Counted from the first letter of the stretch, positions 27,803 through 37,869 are shown. The stretch: DNA of 64,000 nt from Pelomonas sp. BJYL3 (GCF_027257975.1 NZ_JANZKX010000001.1:310001-374000); one strand, 5' to 3'. The notes: generated from the letters alone by a model not told the origin. Numbers and translations are program-made.

Positions 27803-29911
27803 TCAATCGGTGAAGCTCTTGCCTTCGGCAACCAGGCGCTGGATCAGCGGCGCGGGCTGCCAGAAGCTGGCGTCGTCGAGCGGGTTGCGGGCGAAGCGCT
27901 TCATGGCCTCGACCACGTTGTAGAGGCCCACCGTGTCGGCATAGCACATGGGGCCGCCGCGCCACAGCGGGAAGCCGTAGCCGGTGAGGTAGACCATGTC
28001 GATGTCCGAGGCGCGCAGGGCGATGCCCTCTTCCAGGATGTGGGCGGCTTCGTTGACCAGCGAGAAGACGAGGCGCTGCACGATCTCCTCGTCGCTGATC
28101 TTGCGAGGCGTGATGCCTTGCGCAGCACGGTGCTTCTCGATCATCTCGACCACGACGGCCGAGGGGATGGCATCGCGCTTGCCAGCGGCATAGTCATACC
28201 AGCCGGCGCCCGTCTTCTGGCCGAAGCGGCCCATCTCGCAGAGCAGGTCGGCCGTCTTCGAGTAGCGCAGATGCGGCTTCTCCTGGTAGCGGCGCTTGCG
28301 GATGTACCAGCCGACGTCGTTGCCGGCGAGGTCGCCCATGCGGAAGGGGCCCATGGCGAAGCCGAACTTCTCGACCGCCTTGTCCACCTGCTGCGGCGTG
28401 CAGCCCTCCTCCAGCAGGAAGCCGGCCTGGCGGCTGTACTGCTCGATCATGCGATTACCGATGAAGCCGTCGCACACGCCCGAGACCACGCAGGTCTTGC
28501 GGATGGTCTTGCCCAGGGCCATCACCGTGGCCAGCACGTCCTTGGCCGTCTCCCTGCCACGCACGACCTCCAGCAGCTTCATCACGTTGGCCGGGCTGAA
28601 GAAGTGCATGCCGATCACGTCCTGCGGGCGCTTCGTGAAGGCGGCAATCCTGTTCAGGTCCAGCGTCGAGGTGTTGGAGGCCAGGATCGCGCCCGGCTTC
28701 ATCACGGCATCCAGCTGCTCGAAGACCTGCTGCTTGACGCCCAGGTCCTCGAAGACGGCCTCGATGACGAGGTCGGCGTCGCCGATGTCGGCATAGCTCA
28801 GCGTGGTGCTCAGCAGGGCCATGCGCTGCTGGTACTTGTCTTCCTTGAGCTTGCCCTTCTTGACCTGCCCCTCGTAGTTCTTGCGGATGGTGGCCAGGCC
28901 GCGGTCCAGGGCTTCCTGCTTCATCTCCAGGATGACCACCGGGATGCCGGCGTTGAGGAAGTTCATGCTGATGCCGCCGCCCATGGTGCCGGCACCGATC
29001 ACCGCGACCTTGCGGATCTCGCGCCGGGGCGTGTCCTCGGGCACATCGGGGATCTTGCTGGTGGCGCGCTCGGCGAAGAAGGCATGGCGCAGGGCCTTGC
29101 TCTCGGGCGTCATCATCAGGGCCACAAAGCCCTCGCGCTCGGCCTTGATGCCTTCATCGAAAGGCTTGTAGACCGAGGCGGCCACGGCTTCCAGGCAGCG
29201 CAGCGGTGCGGGGAAGTGCTTTGCCTGGGCCGCGACCATGTTGCGGGCGAACTGGAAGTAGGCGTCGGGCTCGGCATGGCGGGCCTTGAGGTCGCGCACG
29301 CGGGGCAGCGGGCTGCCGTCGGCATGCCTGGCGATGACGGTCGCGGCAAAGTCCAGGGCCTCGCTCATCAGCTCGCCGCTGATGATCTTGTCGAAGAGCT
29401 TCTGGCCGGGGACCATGGCCAGCAGCTGGCTCTCCACCGCCTCGCCGCTGACGATCATGTTCAGCGCCGGCTCCACGCCCAGGGCGCGCGGCAGGCGCTG
29501 CGTGCCGCCCGCGCCGGGCAGCAGGCCGATCTTGACCTCGGGCAGTGCGATCTTGGCGCCCGGCGCCGCCACGCGGTAGTGGCAGCCCAGGGACAGCTCC
29601 AGCCCGCCGCCCATGCACACGGTGTGGATGGCCGCGATGACGGGCTTGCTGCAGGCCTCGACCTTGGCGATCAGCGAATGCAGATTGGGCTCGGCCAGGG
29701 CCTTGGGGCTGCCGAACTCGCGGATGTCCGCGCCGCCGGAGAAGGCCTTGCCGGCCCCGGTGATGACGACGGCCTTGACCGCGGCATCGGCCTCGGCCCG
29801 GTCGATCCCCTCGGCCACCGCTTTGCGGGTGGCGTAACCCAGGCCGTTGACCGGCGGGTTGTTCAGGGTGATCACGGCAACGGCGCCGTGAAGCTCGTAG
29901 CTGGCACTCAT
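27803..29911 (-). CDS. fadB: Enoyl-CoA hydratase / 3-hydroxyacyl-CoA dehydrogenase
   Basis: Encodes 702 residues. The N-terminal third is a crotonase ([59 protein letters not shown]), the middle is the NAD-binding domain ([21 protein letters not shown] near 304-324), and the C-terminal part holds the dehydrogenase catalytic domain ([15 protein letters not shown]). It performs hydration and the second oxidation of beta-oxidation. AAGGAAG precedes the ATG. A palindromic operator overlaps its likely promoter (29984-30002). It could be called FadB or FadJ; the paired fadA favours FadB. Confidence 0.93.
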   Translation of the reverse strand: MSASYELHGAVAVITLNNPPVNGLGYATRKAVAEGIDRAEADAAVKAVVITGAGKAFSGGADIREFGSPKALAEPNLHSLIAKVEACSKPVIAAIHTVCMGGGLELSLGCHYRVAAPGAKIALPEVKIGLLPGAGGTQRLPRALGVEPALNMIVSGEAVESQLLAMVPGQKLFDKIISGELMSEALDFAATVIARHADGSPLPRVRDLKARHAEPDAYFQFARNMVAAQAKHFPAPLRCLEAVAASVYKPFDEGIKAEREGFVALMMTPESKALRHAFFAERATSKIPDVPEDTPRREIRKVAVIGAGTMGGGISMNFLNAGIPVVILEMKQEALDRGLATIRKNYEGQVKKGKLKEDKYQQRMALLSTTLSYADIGDADLVIEAVFEDLGVKQQVFEQLDAVMKPGAILASNTSTLDLNRIAAFTKRPQDVIGMHFFSPANVMKLLEVVRGRETAKDVLATVMALGKTIRKTCVVSGVCDGFIGNRMIEQYSRQAGFLLEEGCTPQQVDKAVEKFGFAMGPFRMGDLAGNDVGWYIRKRRYQEKPHLRYSKTADLLCEMGRFGQKTGAGWYDYAAGKRDAIPSAVVVEMIEKHRAAQGITPRKISDEEIVQRLVFSLVNEAAHILEEGIALRASDIDMVYLTGYGFPLWRGGPMCYADTVGLYNVVEAMKRFARNPLDDASFWQPAPLIQRLVAEGKSFTD

Positions 29912-29983
29912 GGGCGGGCTTCCTTCCTTGTGCAGTGGAGGGCTGCGGCCACCCTGAAGCGTGTCATGTGTGCCGCAGAAATA

Positions 29984-30002
29984 GAACGATCGTTCGATTC
30001 TA
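29984..30002 (-). promoter_or_regulatory. TetR-type palindromic operator and -10 before fadB
   Basis: On the minus strand TAGAAT (30002-29997), a good -10 box, directly abuts CGAACGATCGTTC (29996-29984), which contains the perfect 12-bp palindrome GAACGATCGTTC. The matching element before the curA-like operon (18306-18324) has one base changed and the same spacing. A repressor bound here would cover the start of transcription. A fatty-acid or acyl-CoA-responsive TetR protein is expected. Confidence 0.7.
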
Positions 30003-30124
30003 GGCAGGCCCCGCGTCCCGGTCCTGTCCCAGCGGCGACAAACGGGGGAGAACCCTGAGCGTGCCGCGCACGAAAGACCGGCGGCGCTGCCGCCCGGGTC
30101 CCGTGCCGCAGGGCGCGGCCGGAC

Positions 30125-30490
30125 TCAGCCGCGGTTCAGCAGCTGCGTCGGCGCAAAGCCGTCGTTGGGGCGTTCGGGCTCGTCTTCGGGCAGGAGCTCG
30201 GGCGTGACGCTGTCCCCGCTCTGCGGCAGGGGCTCGTGGTGCACGACCCGGTGGTGGGCGCGTTCGTCGGCCAGGCGGATGTCGGACAGCTCCTTCTGGA
30301 GCTGCTCGATCTGGCGGCGGGCGGCCGTGTTCTGCTGGCCGAGCTGGTTGCGTGCGGCATCCAGCTGGGCCATGCGATGCTGCAAGGCTTTCTGCCGTTG
30401 CCAGGCCCACAACCAGGTTGCCAGGACCCCGAACAGCAGGCCGCCCAGTGCAGCCATCAACATCGACATCGTTGCTTGATTCCCCATCAT
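30125..30490 (-). CDS. Small membrane-anchored coiled-coil protein, unknown function
   Basis: Encodes about 121 residues. One membrane helix (LMAALGGLLFGVLATWLWAW, residues 11-30) is followed by a helix with coiled-coil character (HRMAQLDAARNQLGQQNTAARRQIEQLQKELSDIRLAD) and an acidic, proline-rich tail ending NRG. No family was recognised. Either of two adjacent ATGs could be the start; AGGGGGA precedes them. It lies between livF and fadB in the same direction, but its own promoter or role cannot be judged. Confidence 0.6.
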   Translation of the reverse strand: MMGNQATMSMLMAALGGLLFGVLATWLWAWQRQKALQHRMAQLDAARNQLGQQNTAARRQIEQLQKELSDIRLADERAHHRVVHHEPLPQSGDSVTPELLPEDEPERPNDGFAPTQLLNRG

Positions 30491-30683
30491 TCCCCCTGCG
30501 CCGGTGGTGAACGGAGGCAACCGGTGAGTGCCGCCCCACCGGGCTGGAAAGAATGTAACTCTGCCTCGGGACCCCGACCATCCTCAAGGTAGGGGCAAGC
30601 AAGACCTGGCCCCCGCACCAGGGGGGGCCGCTGATTCCTTCACGCGGGCGCTGTGGTGTGGAAGCCGCAGTTCCGCGCCGGGC

Positions 30684-31403
30684 CTACACCTCCAGCCACT
30701 CCTTGCGGATGTAGGCATTGGCCCGCAGCGCGGCCGGACTGCCCTCGAAGACCATGCGGCCGTGGCCCATCACATAGCAGCGCTCGGCGATGTCCAGCGC
30801 GATGGCCAGCTTCTGCTCGATCAGCAGCACGGCAATGCCGCGGCGCTTGAGCTCCTTGAGGTACTCGGCCACCAGCTCCACGATCATGGGCGCCAGGCCC
30901 TCGGTGGGCTCGTCGATGAGGATGAGGTCCGGATCGCCCATCAGCGTGCGGCACAGGGTCAGCATCTGCTGCTCGCCGCCCGAGAGCACGCCGGCCTCGG
31001 TGTGCTGGCGCTCCAGCAGGCGGGGGAACATGCGGTACATGTCCTCGAAGCTCCACCGCGGCGCCTTCTGCCCGCGCTTCTGGCCCAGCAGCAGGTTCTG
31101 GTGCACGGTGAGGCGCGGGAAGATGTCGCGGTTCTCGGGCACGTAGCCGATGCCCGCATGCGCGATCTCGAAGGCCTTGCGGCCCAGCAGCTCCTGTTCG
31201 CCGAAGCGCACCGAGCCCGTGCCGTCGACCAGGCCCATGATGGTCTTGGCCGTGGTGGAGCGGCCCGAGCCGTTGCGACCCAGCAGGGCGACGATCTCGC
31301 CGGGCTCCACCACCATGTCCACGCCGTGCAGCACATGGCTCTTGCCGTAGAAGGCATGGACCTTGTCGAGCACCAGGCGGCGCCCTGTCTTTTCCGATGT
31401 CAT
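30684..31403 (-). CDS. livF: Branched-chain amino-acid-type ABC transporter ATPase LivF
   Basis: Encodes 239 residues. The nucleotide-binding signature is present: Walker A GRNGSGRST (42-50), Q-loop region, LSGGEQQMLTLCRTL (C-loop), and Walker B LILIDEPTEGLAP. The Walker A lysine is replaced by Arg48, which some Burkholderiales LivF proteins also appear to show. The ATG overlaps the livG stop by 4 bases (ATGA). LivF and LivG form the ATPase dimer under LivH and LivM. The nearby acyl-CoA ligase suggests the substrate may be an acid other than a branched-chain amino acid. Confidence 0.93.
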   Translation of the reverse strand: MTSEKTGRRLVLDKVHAFYGKSHVLHGVDMVVEPGEIVALLGRNGSGRSTTAKTIMGLVDGTGSVRFGEQELLGRKAFEIAHAGIGYVPENRDIFPRLTVHQNLLLGQKRGQKAPRWSFEDMYRMFPRLLERQHTEAGVLSGGEQQMLTLCRTLMGDPDLILIDEPTEGLAPMIVELVAEYLKELKRRGIAVLLIEQKLAIALDIAERCYVMGHGRMVFEGSPAALRANAYIRKEWLEV

Positions 31404-32203
31404 GCCGTCGCTCCCGCTGCGGCCTGCTCGGCCAGGACGGAACCCAGGTAGGCCTGCTGCACGCGGGCGTCCGCGCGCACGGCCTCGGGCGTGTCGAAGG
31501 CGATGACCTCGCCGTAGACCAGCACCGCGATGCGGTCCGCCAGGCCGAAGACCACGCCCATGTCATGCTCCACGGTCAGCAGAGTGCGCCCCTCGGTGAC
31601 CTGGCGGATCAGCTGGATGAAGCGCTGCGTCTCGCTCTTGCTCATGCCCGCGGTGGGCTCGTCCAGCAGAATCACCGAGGCCCCGCTGGCGATGGTCATG
31701 CCGATCTCCAGCGCGCGGGCCTCGGCATAGGTCAGGTTCATGGCCAGCACGTCGCGGCGCCTGTCCAGCTGAATCTGCTCCAGCAGCTCCTCCACCCGGT
31801 CGTTGAGCCCGTCCAGCCCTGCCAGGAAGTGCCAGAAGCTGTAGCGGTAGCCCATGGACCACAGCAGGGCGCAGCGGATGTTCTCGAACACCGACAACCG
31901 CGAGAACAGGTTGGAGACCTGAAAGCTGCGCGCCAGGCCCTGGCGGTTGATCTTGTAGGGCGGCAGGCCGTCGATGCGCCGGCCGTGCAGGCGCACCTCG
32001 CCGCTCGTGGGCGGGAAGCGGCCGCTGATGAGGTTGAAGAGCGTGGACTTGCCGGCGCCGTTGGGGCCGATCAGCGCCACGCGCTCGCCCGCCCTCACCT
32101 GCAGCTGCGCGCCGCGGATGATCTCGCTGCGGCCGAAGCGCTTGCGCAGGTCCAGCAGCTCCAGTGCATAGGGCGTCCCGGTGTCAGAAGGGGCTTGGCT
32201 CAC
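31400..32203 (-). CDS. livG: Branched-chain amino-acid-type ABC transporter ATPase LivG
   Basis: Encodes 267 residues from a GTG that overlaps the livM stop by 4 bases (GTGA), suggesting coupled translation. Walker A is GPNGAGKSTLFN with the normal lysine; the segment NLTYAEARALEIGMTIASGASVILLDEPTAGMSKSE includes a signature that departs from LSGG (NLTYAEAR) and Walker B. The departure in the C-loop and the Walker A change in LivF hint at asymmetric catalytic sites in the ATPase pair. A longer frame upstream lies inside livM and is rejected. Confidence 0.92.
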   Translation of the reverse strand: MSQAPSDTGTPYALELLDLRKRFGRSEIIRGAQLQVRAGERVALIGPNGAGKSTLFNLISGRFPPTSGEVRLHGRRIDGLPPYKINRQGLARSFQVSNLFSRLSVFENIRCALLWSMGYRYSFWHFLAGLDGLNDRVEELLEQIQLDRRRDVLAMNLTYAEARALEIGMTIASGASVILLDEPTAGMSKSETQRFIQLIRQVTEGRTLLTVEHDMGVVFGLADRIAVLVYGEVIAFDTPEAVRADARVQQAYLGSVLAEQAAAGATA

Positions 32204-33516
32204 AGGCTCTCCCGGCGCTTGATGTCCTGCTCGATCTCTTCCTGGGTCTGGTCCCATTCGGCCCGGAAGCGCCGCCGCGCCAGCTCGAAGAGGCCCAGCC
32301 CGACGACCATGGCCAGCACCGCGCCGAACCAGGCATCGACCGAGTTGCTGCGGATGCGCGCGCCCATGAAGCCCAGCTCCGGCCCCATCGCGGCGTTGAG
32401 CTGCAGGTGGTAGAGCATCTCCACGATGCAGCTGGCGCCCAGCAGCACGGTCAGCCCGGTGCCGGCCAGCGCCAGGTAGGCCGTCCACAGGCGCGAGAGC
32501 TTGCCGAAGGCCGCCACGCGCAGGTTCATCATGATCAGCGCGGCAATGCCGCCCGGCGCATACATCACCATGAAGAGGAACACGAGGCCCAGGTAGAGCA
32601 GCCAGGCCTGCGTCAGCTCGGACAGCAGCACGCCGGCCAGCACCATCAGCACTGCGCCGATGATGGGCCCGAAGAAGAAGGTCGCGCCGCCCAGGAAAGT
32701 GAAGAGCAGGTAGGCACCCGAGCGCGCGGCGCCCACCACCTCGGCGGTGACGATCTCGAAGTTCAGCGCCCCCAGGCCGCCCGCGATGCCCGCGAAGAAG
32801 CCCGAGATCAGGAAGGCCAGGAAGCGCACCCAGCGGGTGTCATAGCCGATGAACTCGACACGCTCGGGGTTGTCGCGCACGGCATTGAGCATGCGGCCCA
32901 GCGGCGTGCGGGTCAGCGCGAAGAGGGCCGCGGTGCTGAAGAAGCAGTACAGCGCGATCAGGTAGTAGACCTGGATCTGCGGCCCGAAGCTGATGCCCAG
33001 CACCGGCGCGCCCACCACGCGGTTGCCCGAGACGCCGCCCTCCCCGCCGAAGAACTCCGGCAGCATCAGGGACATGGACCAGATCAGCTCGCCCAGCCCC
33101 AGGGTGATCATCGCGAAAGGCGTGCCGGACTTCTTGGTCGACACATAGCCGAACAGGGCCGCAAAGACGAGCCCCGCCAGCCCGCCCGCCAGCGGCACCA
33201 GGCTCACCGGCAAGGCGAGCTGCCCGGCCGAGACCTGGTTGAGCGTGTGCATGGCGAGGAAGCCGCCCAGGCCGCTGTAGACCGCATGGCCGAAGCTGAG
33301 CATGCCGCCCTGGCCCAGCAGCAGGTTGTAGGCCAGGCAGGCGATGATGCCGATGCCCATCTGCGACAGCATGGTGTGGGCCAGGCTGCTGGTCCACAGC
33401 AGCGGCGCCACGCCCAGCGCCAGGGCATAGAAGCCCCACACCAGCCAGCGGCCGACGTTCCAGGGCTTGAAGTGGAAATGCGCCGCGCTGGCGCGCACAG
33501 AGTGCACGGGGTTCAT
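32200..33516 (-). CDS. livM: Branched-chain amino-acid-type ABC transporter permease LivM
   Basis: Encodes 438 residues, longer than the usual 300-350 because of a C-terminal extension with extra membrane helices (LWTAYLALAGTGLTVLLGASCIVEML and GAVLAMVVGLGLFELARRRF). The core has the LivM signature GQGGMLSFGHAVYSGLGGFLAM (near 87-108) and several hydrophobic helices. It forms the channel with LivH. GAGGGAACC precedes the ATG. It follows livH by 12 bases. Confidence 0.92.
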   Translation of the reverse strand: MNPVHSVRASAAHFHFKPWNVGRWLVWGFYALALGVAPLLWTSSLAHTMLSQMGIGIIACLAYNLLLGQGGMLSFGHAVYSGLGGFLAMHTLNQVSAGQLALPVSLVPLAGGLAGLVFAALFGYVSTKKSGTPFAMITLGLGELIWSMSLMLPEFFGGEGGVSGNRVVGAPVLGISFGPQIQVYYLIALYCFFSTAALFALTRTPLGRMLNAVRDNPERVEFIGYDTRWVRFLAFLISGFFAGIAGGLGALNFEIVTAEVVGAARSGAYLLFTFLGGATFFFGPIIGAVLMVLAGVLLSELTQAWLLYLGLVFLFMVMYAPGGIAALIMMNLRVAAFGKLSRLWTAYLALAGTGLTVLLGASCIVEMLYHLQLNAAMGPELGFMGARIRSNSVDAWFGAVLAMVVGLGLFELARRRFRAEWDQTQEEIEQDIKRRESL

Positions 33517-33528
33517 CGACCGGTTCCC

Positions 33529-34545
33529 TCAGTCATCGCGCGTGCCGAACAGGCCCTTGGGCCGGAAGATCAGGATCAGCACCATCAGCAGGTAAGGCAG
33601 GATGGGCGCGACCTGGGCCAGCGAGAGCTTCAGCAGTGGATAGCCCGGCGTGGCCGGCGTGACCGCCAGCCCCGCGCGCTGCGCCAGCGTCGCCAGCGAG
33701 GCGTCCACCGTCAGCGGCAGGGTCTGGATCAGGCCGATCAGCAGCGAGGCCACGAAGGCCCCGGCCAGCGAGCCCACGCCGCCCACCACCACGACCACGA
33801 AGATGATGGAGCCCACGATGGCCGCCATGGCCGGCTCGGTCACGAAGGTGATGCCGCCGATCACGCCCGCCAGCGCCGCCAGCGCGCAGCCGCTGCCGAA
33901 GACCAGCATCAGCACCCGCGGCACGTTGTGGCCCAGGGCCTCGGCCATCTCGGGGTGGGTGAGTGCCGCCTGGATCACGAGGCCGATGCGGCTGCGCGTC
34001 AACAGGGCCCACAAGCCCACCAGCATTGCCAGGGCCACCACCATCATGAAGGCCCGGGTCAGCGGGAACTTGGAGCAGGCCGCTGCCGCGCACTGTGCCG
34101 GCGTGGCGTCGCCCCACACGAGGGTCAGGCCTTGCGCGGCGCTCTGCATCAGCGTGAAGGCCGAGCCCTGCAGGGCCGGCGGCGGGCCGAAGGGCACCGA
34201 GGTGCGACCGAAGACCAGCTGCACCAGCTCCAGGATCACATAGGACAGGCCGAAGGTGATCAGCAGCTCCGGCACATGGCCGAACTTGTGCACCCGGCGC
34301 AGCGCCGTGCGCTCGAACAGCGCGCCGAGAAGCCCCACCGCCAGCGGCGCCAGCAGCAGCGCCGGCCAGAAACCCAGCCAGCCCGCCAGCACATAGGCCG
34401 CGTAGGCGCCCAGCATGTAGAAGCTGGCATGCGCGAAGTTCAGCACGCCCATCATGCTGAAGATCAGCGTCAGACCCGCGCTGAGCATGAACAGCAGCAG
34501 CCCCGAGGCCAGGCCGTTGAGCAGGTTGATCAGAATCTGGTCCAC
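33529..34545 (-). CDS. livH: Branched-chain amino-acid-type ABC transporter permease LivH
   Basis: Encodes about 338 residues from GTG at 34545, with CGAGGTGAT as ribosome site; a longer frame upstream has no support. The N-terminal DQILINLLNGLASGLLLFMLSAGLTLIFSMMGVLNFAHASFYMLGAYA (about residues 2-49) is the classic LivH start, and several further hydrophobic helices follow to the C-terminal LILIFRPKGLFGTRDD. It is the second transmembrane subunit of the importer. A 202-base structured spacer separates it from the binding-protein gene upstream. Confidence 0.93.
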   Translation of the reverse strand: MDQILINLLNGLASGLLLFMLSAGLTLIFSMMGVLNFAHASFYMLGAYAAYVLAGWLGFWPALLLAPLAVGLLGALFERTALRRVHKFGHVPELLITFGLSYVILELVQLVFGRTSVPFGPPPALQGSAFTLMQSAAQGLTLVWGDATPAQCAAAACSKFPLTRAFMMVVALAMLVGLWALLTRSRIGLVIQAALTHPEMAEALGHNVPRVLMLVFGSGCALAALAGVIGGITFVTEPAMAAIVGSIIFVVVVVGGVGSLAGAFVASLLIGLIQTLPLTVDASLATLAQRAGLAVTPATPGYPLLKLSLAQVAPILPYLLMVLILIFRPKGLFGTRDD

Positions 34546-34623
34546 ATCACCTCGTGAAACGTCAGAACATGAGGCGACTCCGCCATTGCCACAGGCATCG
34601 AGGCAGGCCGGCGCCACAGCGCC

Positions 34624-34749
34624 GAATCGGGTATGCAGCTGCGGCAGCGAGCGGGTCGAGGTGGCGCTGAGGAGCACAGCCGTACAGGCGTACGGCGAGC
34701 ACCGCAGGAGCCAGATCGGCCCGCGCAGCCCGCATATGCAGCCCGATTC
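34624..34749 (-). other. Structured intercistronic element between the binding-protein gene and livH
   Basis: An 8-bp outer stem (GAATCGGG, 34624-34631, with CCCGATTC, 34742-34749) closes a 126-base region and overlaps the stop codon of the binding-protein gene. Within it GCCGTAC (34679-34685), loop AGGC and GTACGGC (34690-34696) form a perfect 7-bp hairpin. Similar spacers after binding-protein genes hold back the downstream permease genes or protect the 3' end of the mRNA. The sequence could also be a dispersed repeat. Confidence 0.5.
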
Positions 34750-35992
34750 AGCGCTTCATTTGGCAGGAGGTGGGGGTGGAGGAGACGTACGAGTCGTACA
34801 TCTTCAGCGGCACCAGCGTGTAGCCCGTGTTCTCAGGGCTGTACGGATACTTGGCATCCGCCTTGTTCCACACCGAGATGAACAGCGGCTGCTGCAGCTG
34901 GTGGTCGGTCTTGCGCACCTGCACCTCGCCGTTGAAGCTCTTCACCGTGAGCCCTTCCAGCGCGGCGGCCACCTTGACCGGGTCCGTGCTCTTGGCCTTG
35001 GCCATGGCCTCGCCCAGCAGGCTGTAGATGTGGATCACGCTGCCGGTGTAGAAGTCGTCGTTGAAGCGCTTCTTGTACTCGTCCATCCACTTGCCCATCT
35101 GCCCACCGAGGTTGTAGTGGTTGTAGGACACCTGGAACACGCGCCCCGCCGAGGCCGCGCCCAGCGCCGTGGGCGTGCCGCTCACGCCGGCGTAGTAGGT
35201 GAAGAACTTGCCCGTGTAGCCGGCCTCGTTGGCGGCCTTGACCAGCAGGGTCAGGTCTGAACCCCAGTTGCCGGTGATGACGGTGTCGGCGCCGCTGGCC
35301 TTGATCTTGGCCACATAGGGCGCGAAGTCGCGCACCTGGGCCAGCGGGTGCAGGTCTTCGCCCACCACCTGGATGTCCGGCCGCTTGCGGGCCAGCATCT
35401 CCTTGGCGTACTTGGCCACCTGCTGGCCGTGGGCGTAGTTCTGGTTGAGCAGGAAGACCTTCTTGACGTCGGCCTGGTCCTTCATGAAGGTGGTGATGGC
35501 CTCCATCTTCATGGAGGTATCGGCGTCCATGCGGAAGTGCCAGTAGCTGCACTTGCTGTTGGTGAGGTCCGGGTCCACGGCCGAGTGGTTGAGGTACAGC
35601 ACCTCCTTGCCCGGGTTGCGCTCGTTGTGCTTGTTGATCGCGTCGATCAGCGCCAGCGCCGCGCCCGAGCCATTGCCCTGGGTGACGTAGCGCACGCCCT
35701 GGTCGATGGCGGACTTCAGCGCATTGAGCGTCTCGGCCGGGCTCAGCTTGTTGTCGATGGCGATGATCTCGAACTTCACGCCGGCCGGGTTGGTGGCGTT
35801 GAACTTCTCGGCGAAGAACTGGAAGCTCTTGACCTGGTTCTGGCCCACCGGGCCCATGAGGCCGGACAGCGGGTCGATCCAGGCGATCTTCACCGTCTCG
35901 CCCTTCTGCGCCTGGGCCCCGAGGCTCAGGCCGGCAAGAAGCAGGGACGCTGCGAGGTGCCGCAGCCTGAACTCACGCGATGCAGTCAACAT
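34748..35992 (-). CDS. Branched-chain amino-acid-type ABC transporter substrate-binding protein
   Basis: Encodes 414 residues. A signal peptide ([17 protein letters not shown], cleaved near residue 27) leads to a LivJ-like two-lobe fold: [82 protein letters not shown] and [23 protein letters not shown]. It delivers the ligand to LivHM in the periplasm. GGAGACATCC precedes the ATG; an upstream in-frame start is rejected. It is the first transporter gene after the acyl-CoA ligase. Confidence 0.92.
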   Translation of the reverse strand: MLTASREFRLRHLAASLLLAGLSLGAQAQKGETVKIAWIDPLSGLMGPVGQNQVKSFQFFAEKFNATNPAGVKFEIIAIDNKLSPAETLNALKSAIDQGVRYVTQGNGSGAALALIDAINKHNERNPGKEVLYLNHSAVDPDLTNSKCSYWHFRMDADTSMKMEAITTFMKDQADVKKVFLLNQNYAHGQQVAKYAKEMLARKRPDIQVVGEDLHPLAQVRDFAPYVAKIKASGADTVITGNWGSDLTLLVKAANEAGYTGKFFTYYAGVSGTPTALGAASAGRVFQVSYNHYNLGGQMGKWMDEYKKRFNDDFYTGSVIHIYSLLGEAMAKAKSTDPVKVAAALEGLTVKSFNGEVQVRKTDHQLQQPLFISVWNKADAKYPYSPENTGYTLVPLKMYDSYVSSTPTSCQMKR

Positions 35993-36103
35993 GGATGTCT
36001 CCTTCTGGCCCTTTGGCGGGCCTGTTCTCGGTCTCAACATGTCTTGCAGGTCCCGACCCGCCGGCCGGGCCTGCTTCAGCGAACGCGGTCAGCCCGCCCC
36101 GGC

Positions 36104-37762
36104 TCAGGCGCCGGGCAGGCGGTGCTCGGCAAACTGCTGGCGCAGCTTGAGCTTCTGGATCTTGCCGGTGGCCGTGTGCGGGATCTCGTCGACGAAGACC
36201 ACGTCGTCCGGGATCTGCCACTTGGCGATGCGGCCCTCGTAGAAGGCCAGCATCTCCTCGCGGCTCAGGCTGGCGCCGGGCTTGCGCACCACCACCAGCA
36301 GCGGGCGCTCGTCCCACTTCGGGTGCCGGCAGGCGATGGCCGCGGCCTCGGCCACGGCCGGGTGGGCCATGGCGATGTTCTCGAGGTCGATGGAGGAGAT
36401 CCACTCGCCGCCGGACTTGATCACGTCCTTGCTGCGGTCGGTGATCTGCATGAAGCCGTCGGCGTCGATGGTGGCCACGTCGCCGGTGGGGAACCACAGG
36501 CCCGCATCGACGCCCTGCTCCTTCACCGGCACCAGGGCCGACTCGTTCTGGCCGAAGTAGCTGTTGATCACCCAGTGGCCTCGCACGACCAGGTTGCCGC
36601 TGCTGGCGCCGTCCCAGGGCTGGGCGTCGCCGGCGTCGTCGATCACGGCCATGTCGATACCGTAGATCACCTTGCCCTGCTTCTCCAGGATGCGGCGCTG
36701 CTCCTCCTGCGGCAGCTTGAGCTGGCGCGCGGTGAGCTTGGACAGCGTGCCCAGCGGCGAGAGCTCGGTCATGCCCCAGGCGTGGATGACCTCGACGCCG
36801 TAGTCGTCCATCAGCGTGCGCAGCATGGCCGGGGGGCAGGCCGAGCCGCCGATCACCGTGCGCTTGAAGCTGCTGAACTGCAGCTGGTTGGCGCCCACGT
36901 AATTGAGCAGGCCCAGCCACACGGTGGGCACGCCGGCACTGAAGGTCACCTGCTCCGATTCGAAGAGCTCGAAGAGCGACTTGCCGTCCAGGTGCGGCCC
37001 CGGGAACACCAGCTTGGCGCCCACGATGGCGCTGCTGTACGGCAGGCCCCAGGCGTTGACGTGGAACATGGGCACCACGGGCAGGATCACGTCCTTGGAG
37101 GAGCAGTCCATGCCGTCGGGCAGCGCGGAGGCGAAGGCGTGCAGCACGCTGGAGCGGTGGCTGTACACGGCGCCCTTGGGATGGCCCGTGGTGCCGGAGG
37201 TGTAGCAGATGCTGGAGGCCGCGTTCTCGTCGAAGCTGGGCCAGGTGTAGCGGCCGTCCTCGGCCTCCACCAGTTCCTCGTAGCACAGCAGGCCCTGCAG
37301 GCTGGTCTGGGCGGGCATGTGGGCGCGGTCCGTCATCAGCACGTAGTGGCGGATGTGCGGCAGCTGCGGCGCCAGCTTCTCGACCAGGGGCAGGAAGTTG
37401 AGGTCGAAGCAGAGGGTCAGGTCTTGCGCGTCATTCGCGATCCAGGCGATCTGCTCGGGGAAGAGGCGCGGATTGATCGTGTGGCAGACCAGCTGAGAGC
37501 CCGAGCTGCCGTAGTAGATCTCGAGGTGCCGGTAGCCGTTCCAGGCCAGGGTGCCGACGCGGTCTCCCGCCTTGAGGCCCAGCCTGGCCAGCGCCTGGGC
37601 CAGCTTGCGGGAGCGCAGCTCGCACTCGCGCCAGTTGTAGCGGTGCAGGTCACCCTCGACCCGCTTGCTGACGATCTCGGTGTCACCCGAATGCCGGGCC
37701 GCGTGCTGGATCAGCGAAGAGATCAGCAGCGGCATGGACATCATCTGTCCCATCAAGCCCAT
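36104..37762 (-). CDS. Medium/long-chain acyl-CoA ligase (AMP-forming)
   Basis: Encodes 552 residues of the ANL superfamily. The phosphate-binding loop [19 protein letters not shown] (near 184-202), motif [10 protein letters not shown] (near 338), [13 protein letters not shown] and [15 protein letters not shown] (near 440), and the C-terminal lysine in [14 protein letters not shown] are all present. The sequence resembles AlkK-type fatty-acid CoA ligases. It activates an organic acid to its CoA ester with ATP. GGAGACATTG precedes the ATG. It heads the liv-fad stretch on the same strand, so it may activate what the transporter imports. Confidence 0.9.
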   Translation of the reverse strand: MGLMGQMMSMPLLISSLIQHAARHSGDTEIVSKRVEGDLHRYNWRECELRSRKLAQALARLGLKAGDRVGTLAWNGYRHLEIYYGSSGSQLVCHTINPRLFPEQIAWIANDAQDLTLCFDLNFLPLVEKLAPQLPHIRHYVLMTDRAHMPAQTSLQGLLCYEELVEAEDGRYTWPSFDENAASSICYTSGTTGHPKGAVYSHRSSVLHAFASALPDGMDCSSKDVILPVVPMFHVNAWGLPYSSAIVGAKLVFPGPHLDGKSLFELFESEQVTFSAGVPTVWLGLLNYVGANQLQFSSFKRTVIGGSACPPAMLRTLMDDYGVEVIHAWGMTELSPLGTLSKLTARQLKLPQEEQRRILEKQGKVIYGIDMAVIDDAGDAQPWDGASSGNLVVRGHWVINSYFGQNESALVPVKEQGVDAGLWFPTGDVATIDADGFMQITDRSKDVIKSGGEWISSIDLENIAMAHPAVAEAAAIACRHPKWDERPLLVVVRKPGASLSREEMLAFYEGRIAKWQIPDDVVFVDEIPHTATGKIQKLKLRQQFAEHRLPGA

Positions 37763-37869
37763 CAATGTCTCCTTGGTTCCTGCCCTGCGTGGGGCTGAAC
37801 TCGACCGAATCGGGCCATGTTAACCCTGCGCCGTGTGGCGACTTAGTCACCCTCGTTACACTGGATCTC

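Noticed and set aside
30608-30629. Hairpin GGCCCCC/GGGGGCC after livF as a terminator
   Set aside because: The stem is short with no T tract; it may be chance in a GC-rich spacer.
32164-34557. Plus-strand open frame of 797 codons opposite livM and livH
   Set aside because: Histidine-, glutamine- and arginine-rich translation is the mirror of hydrophobic membrane-protein codons; no domain or start signal.
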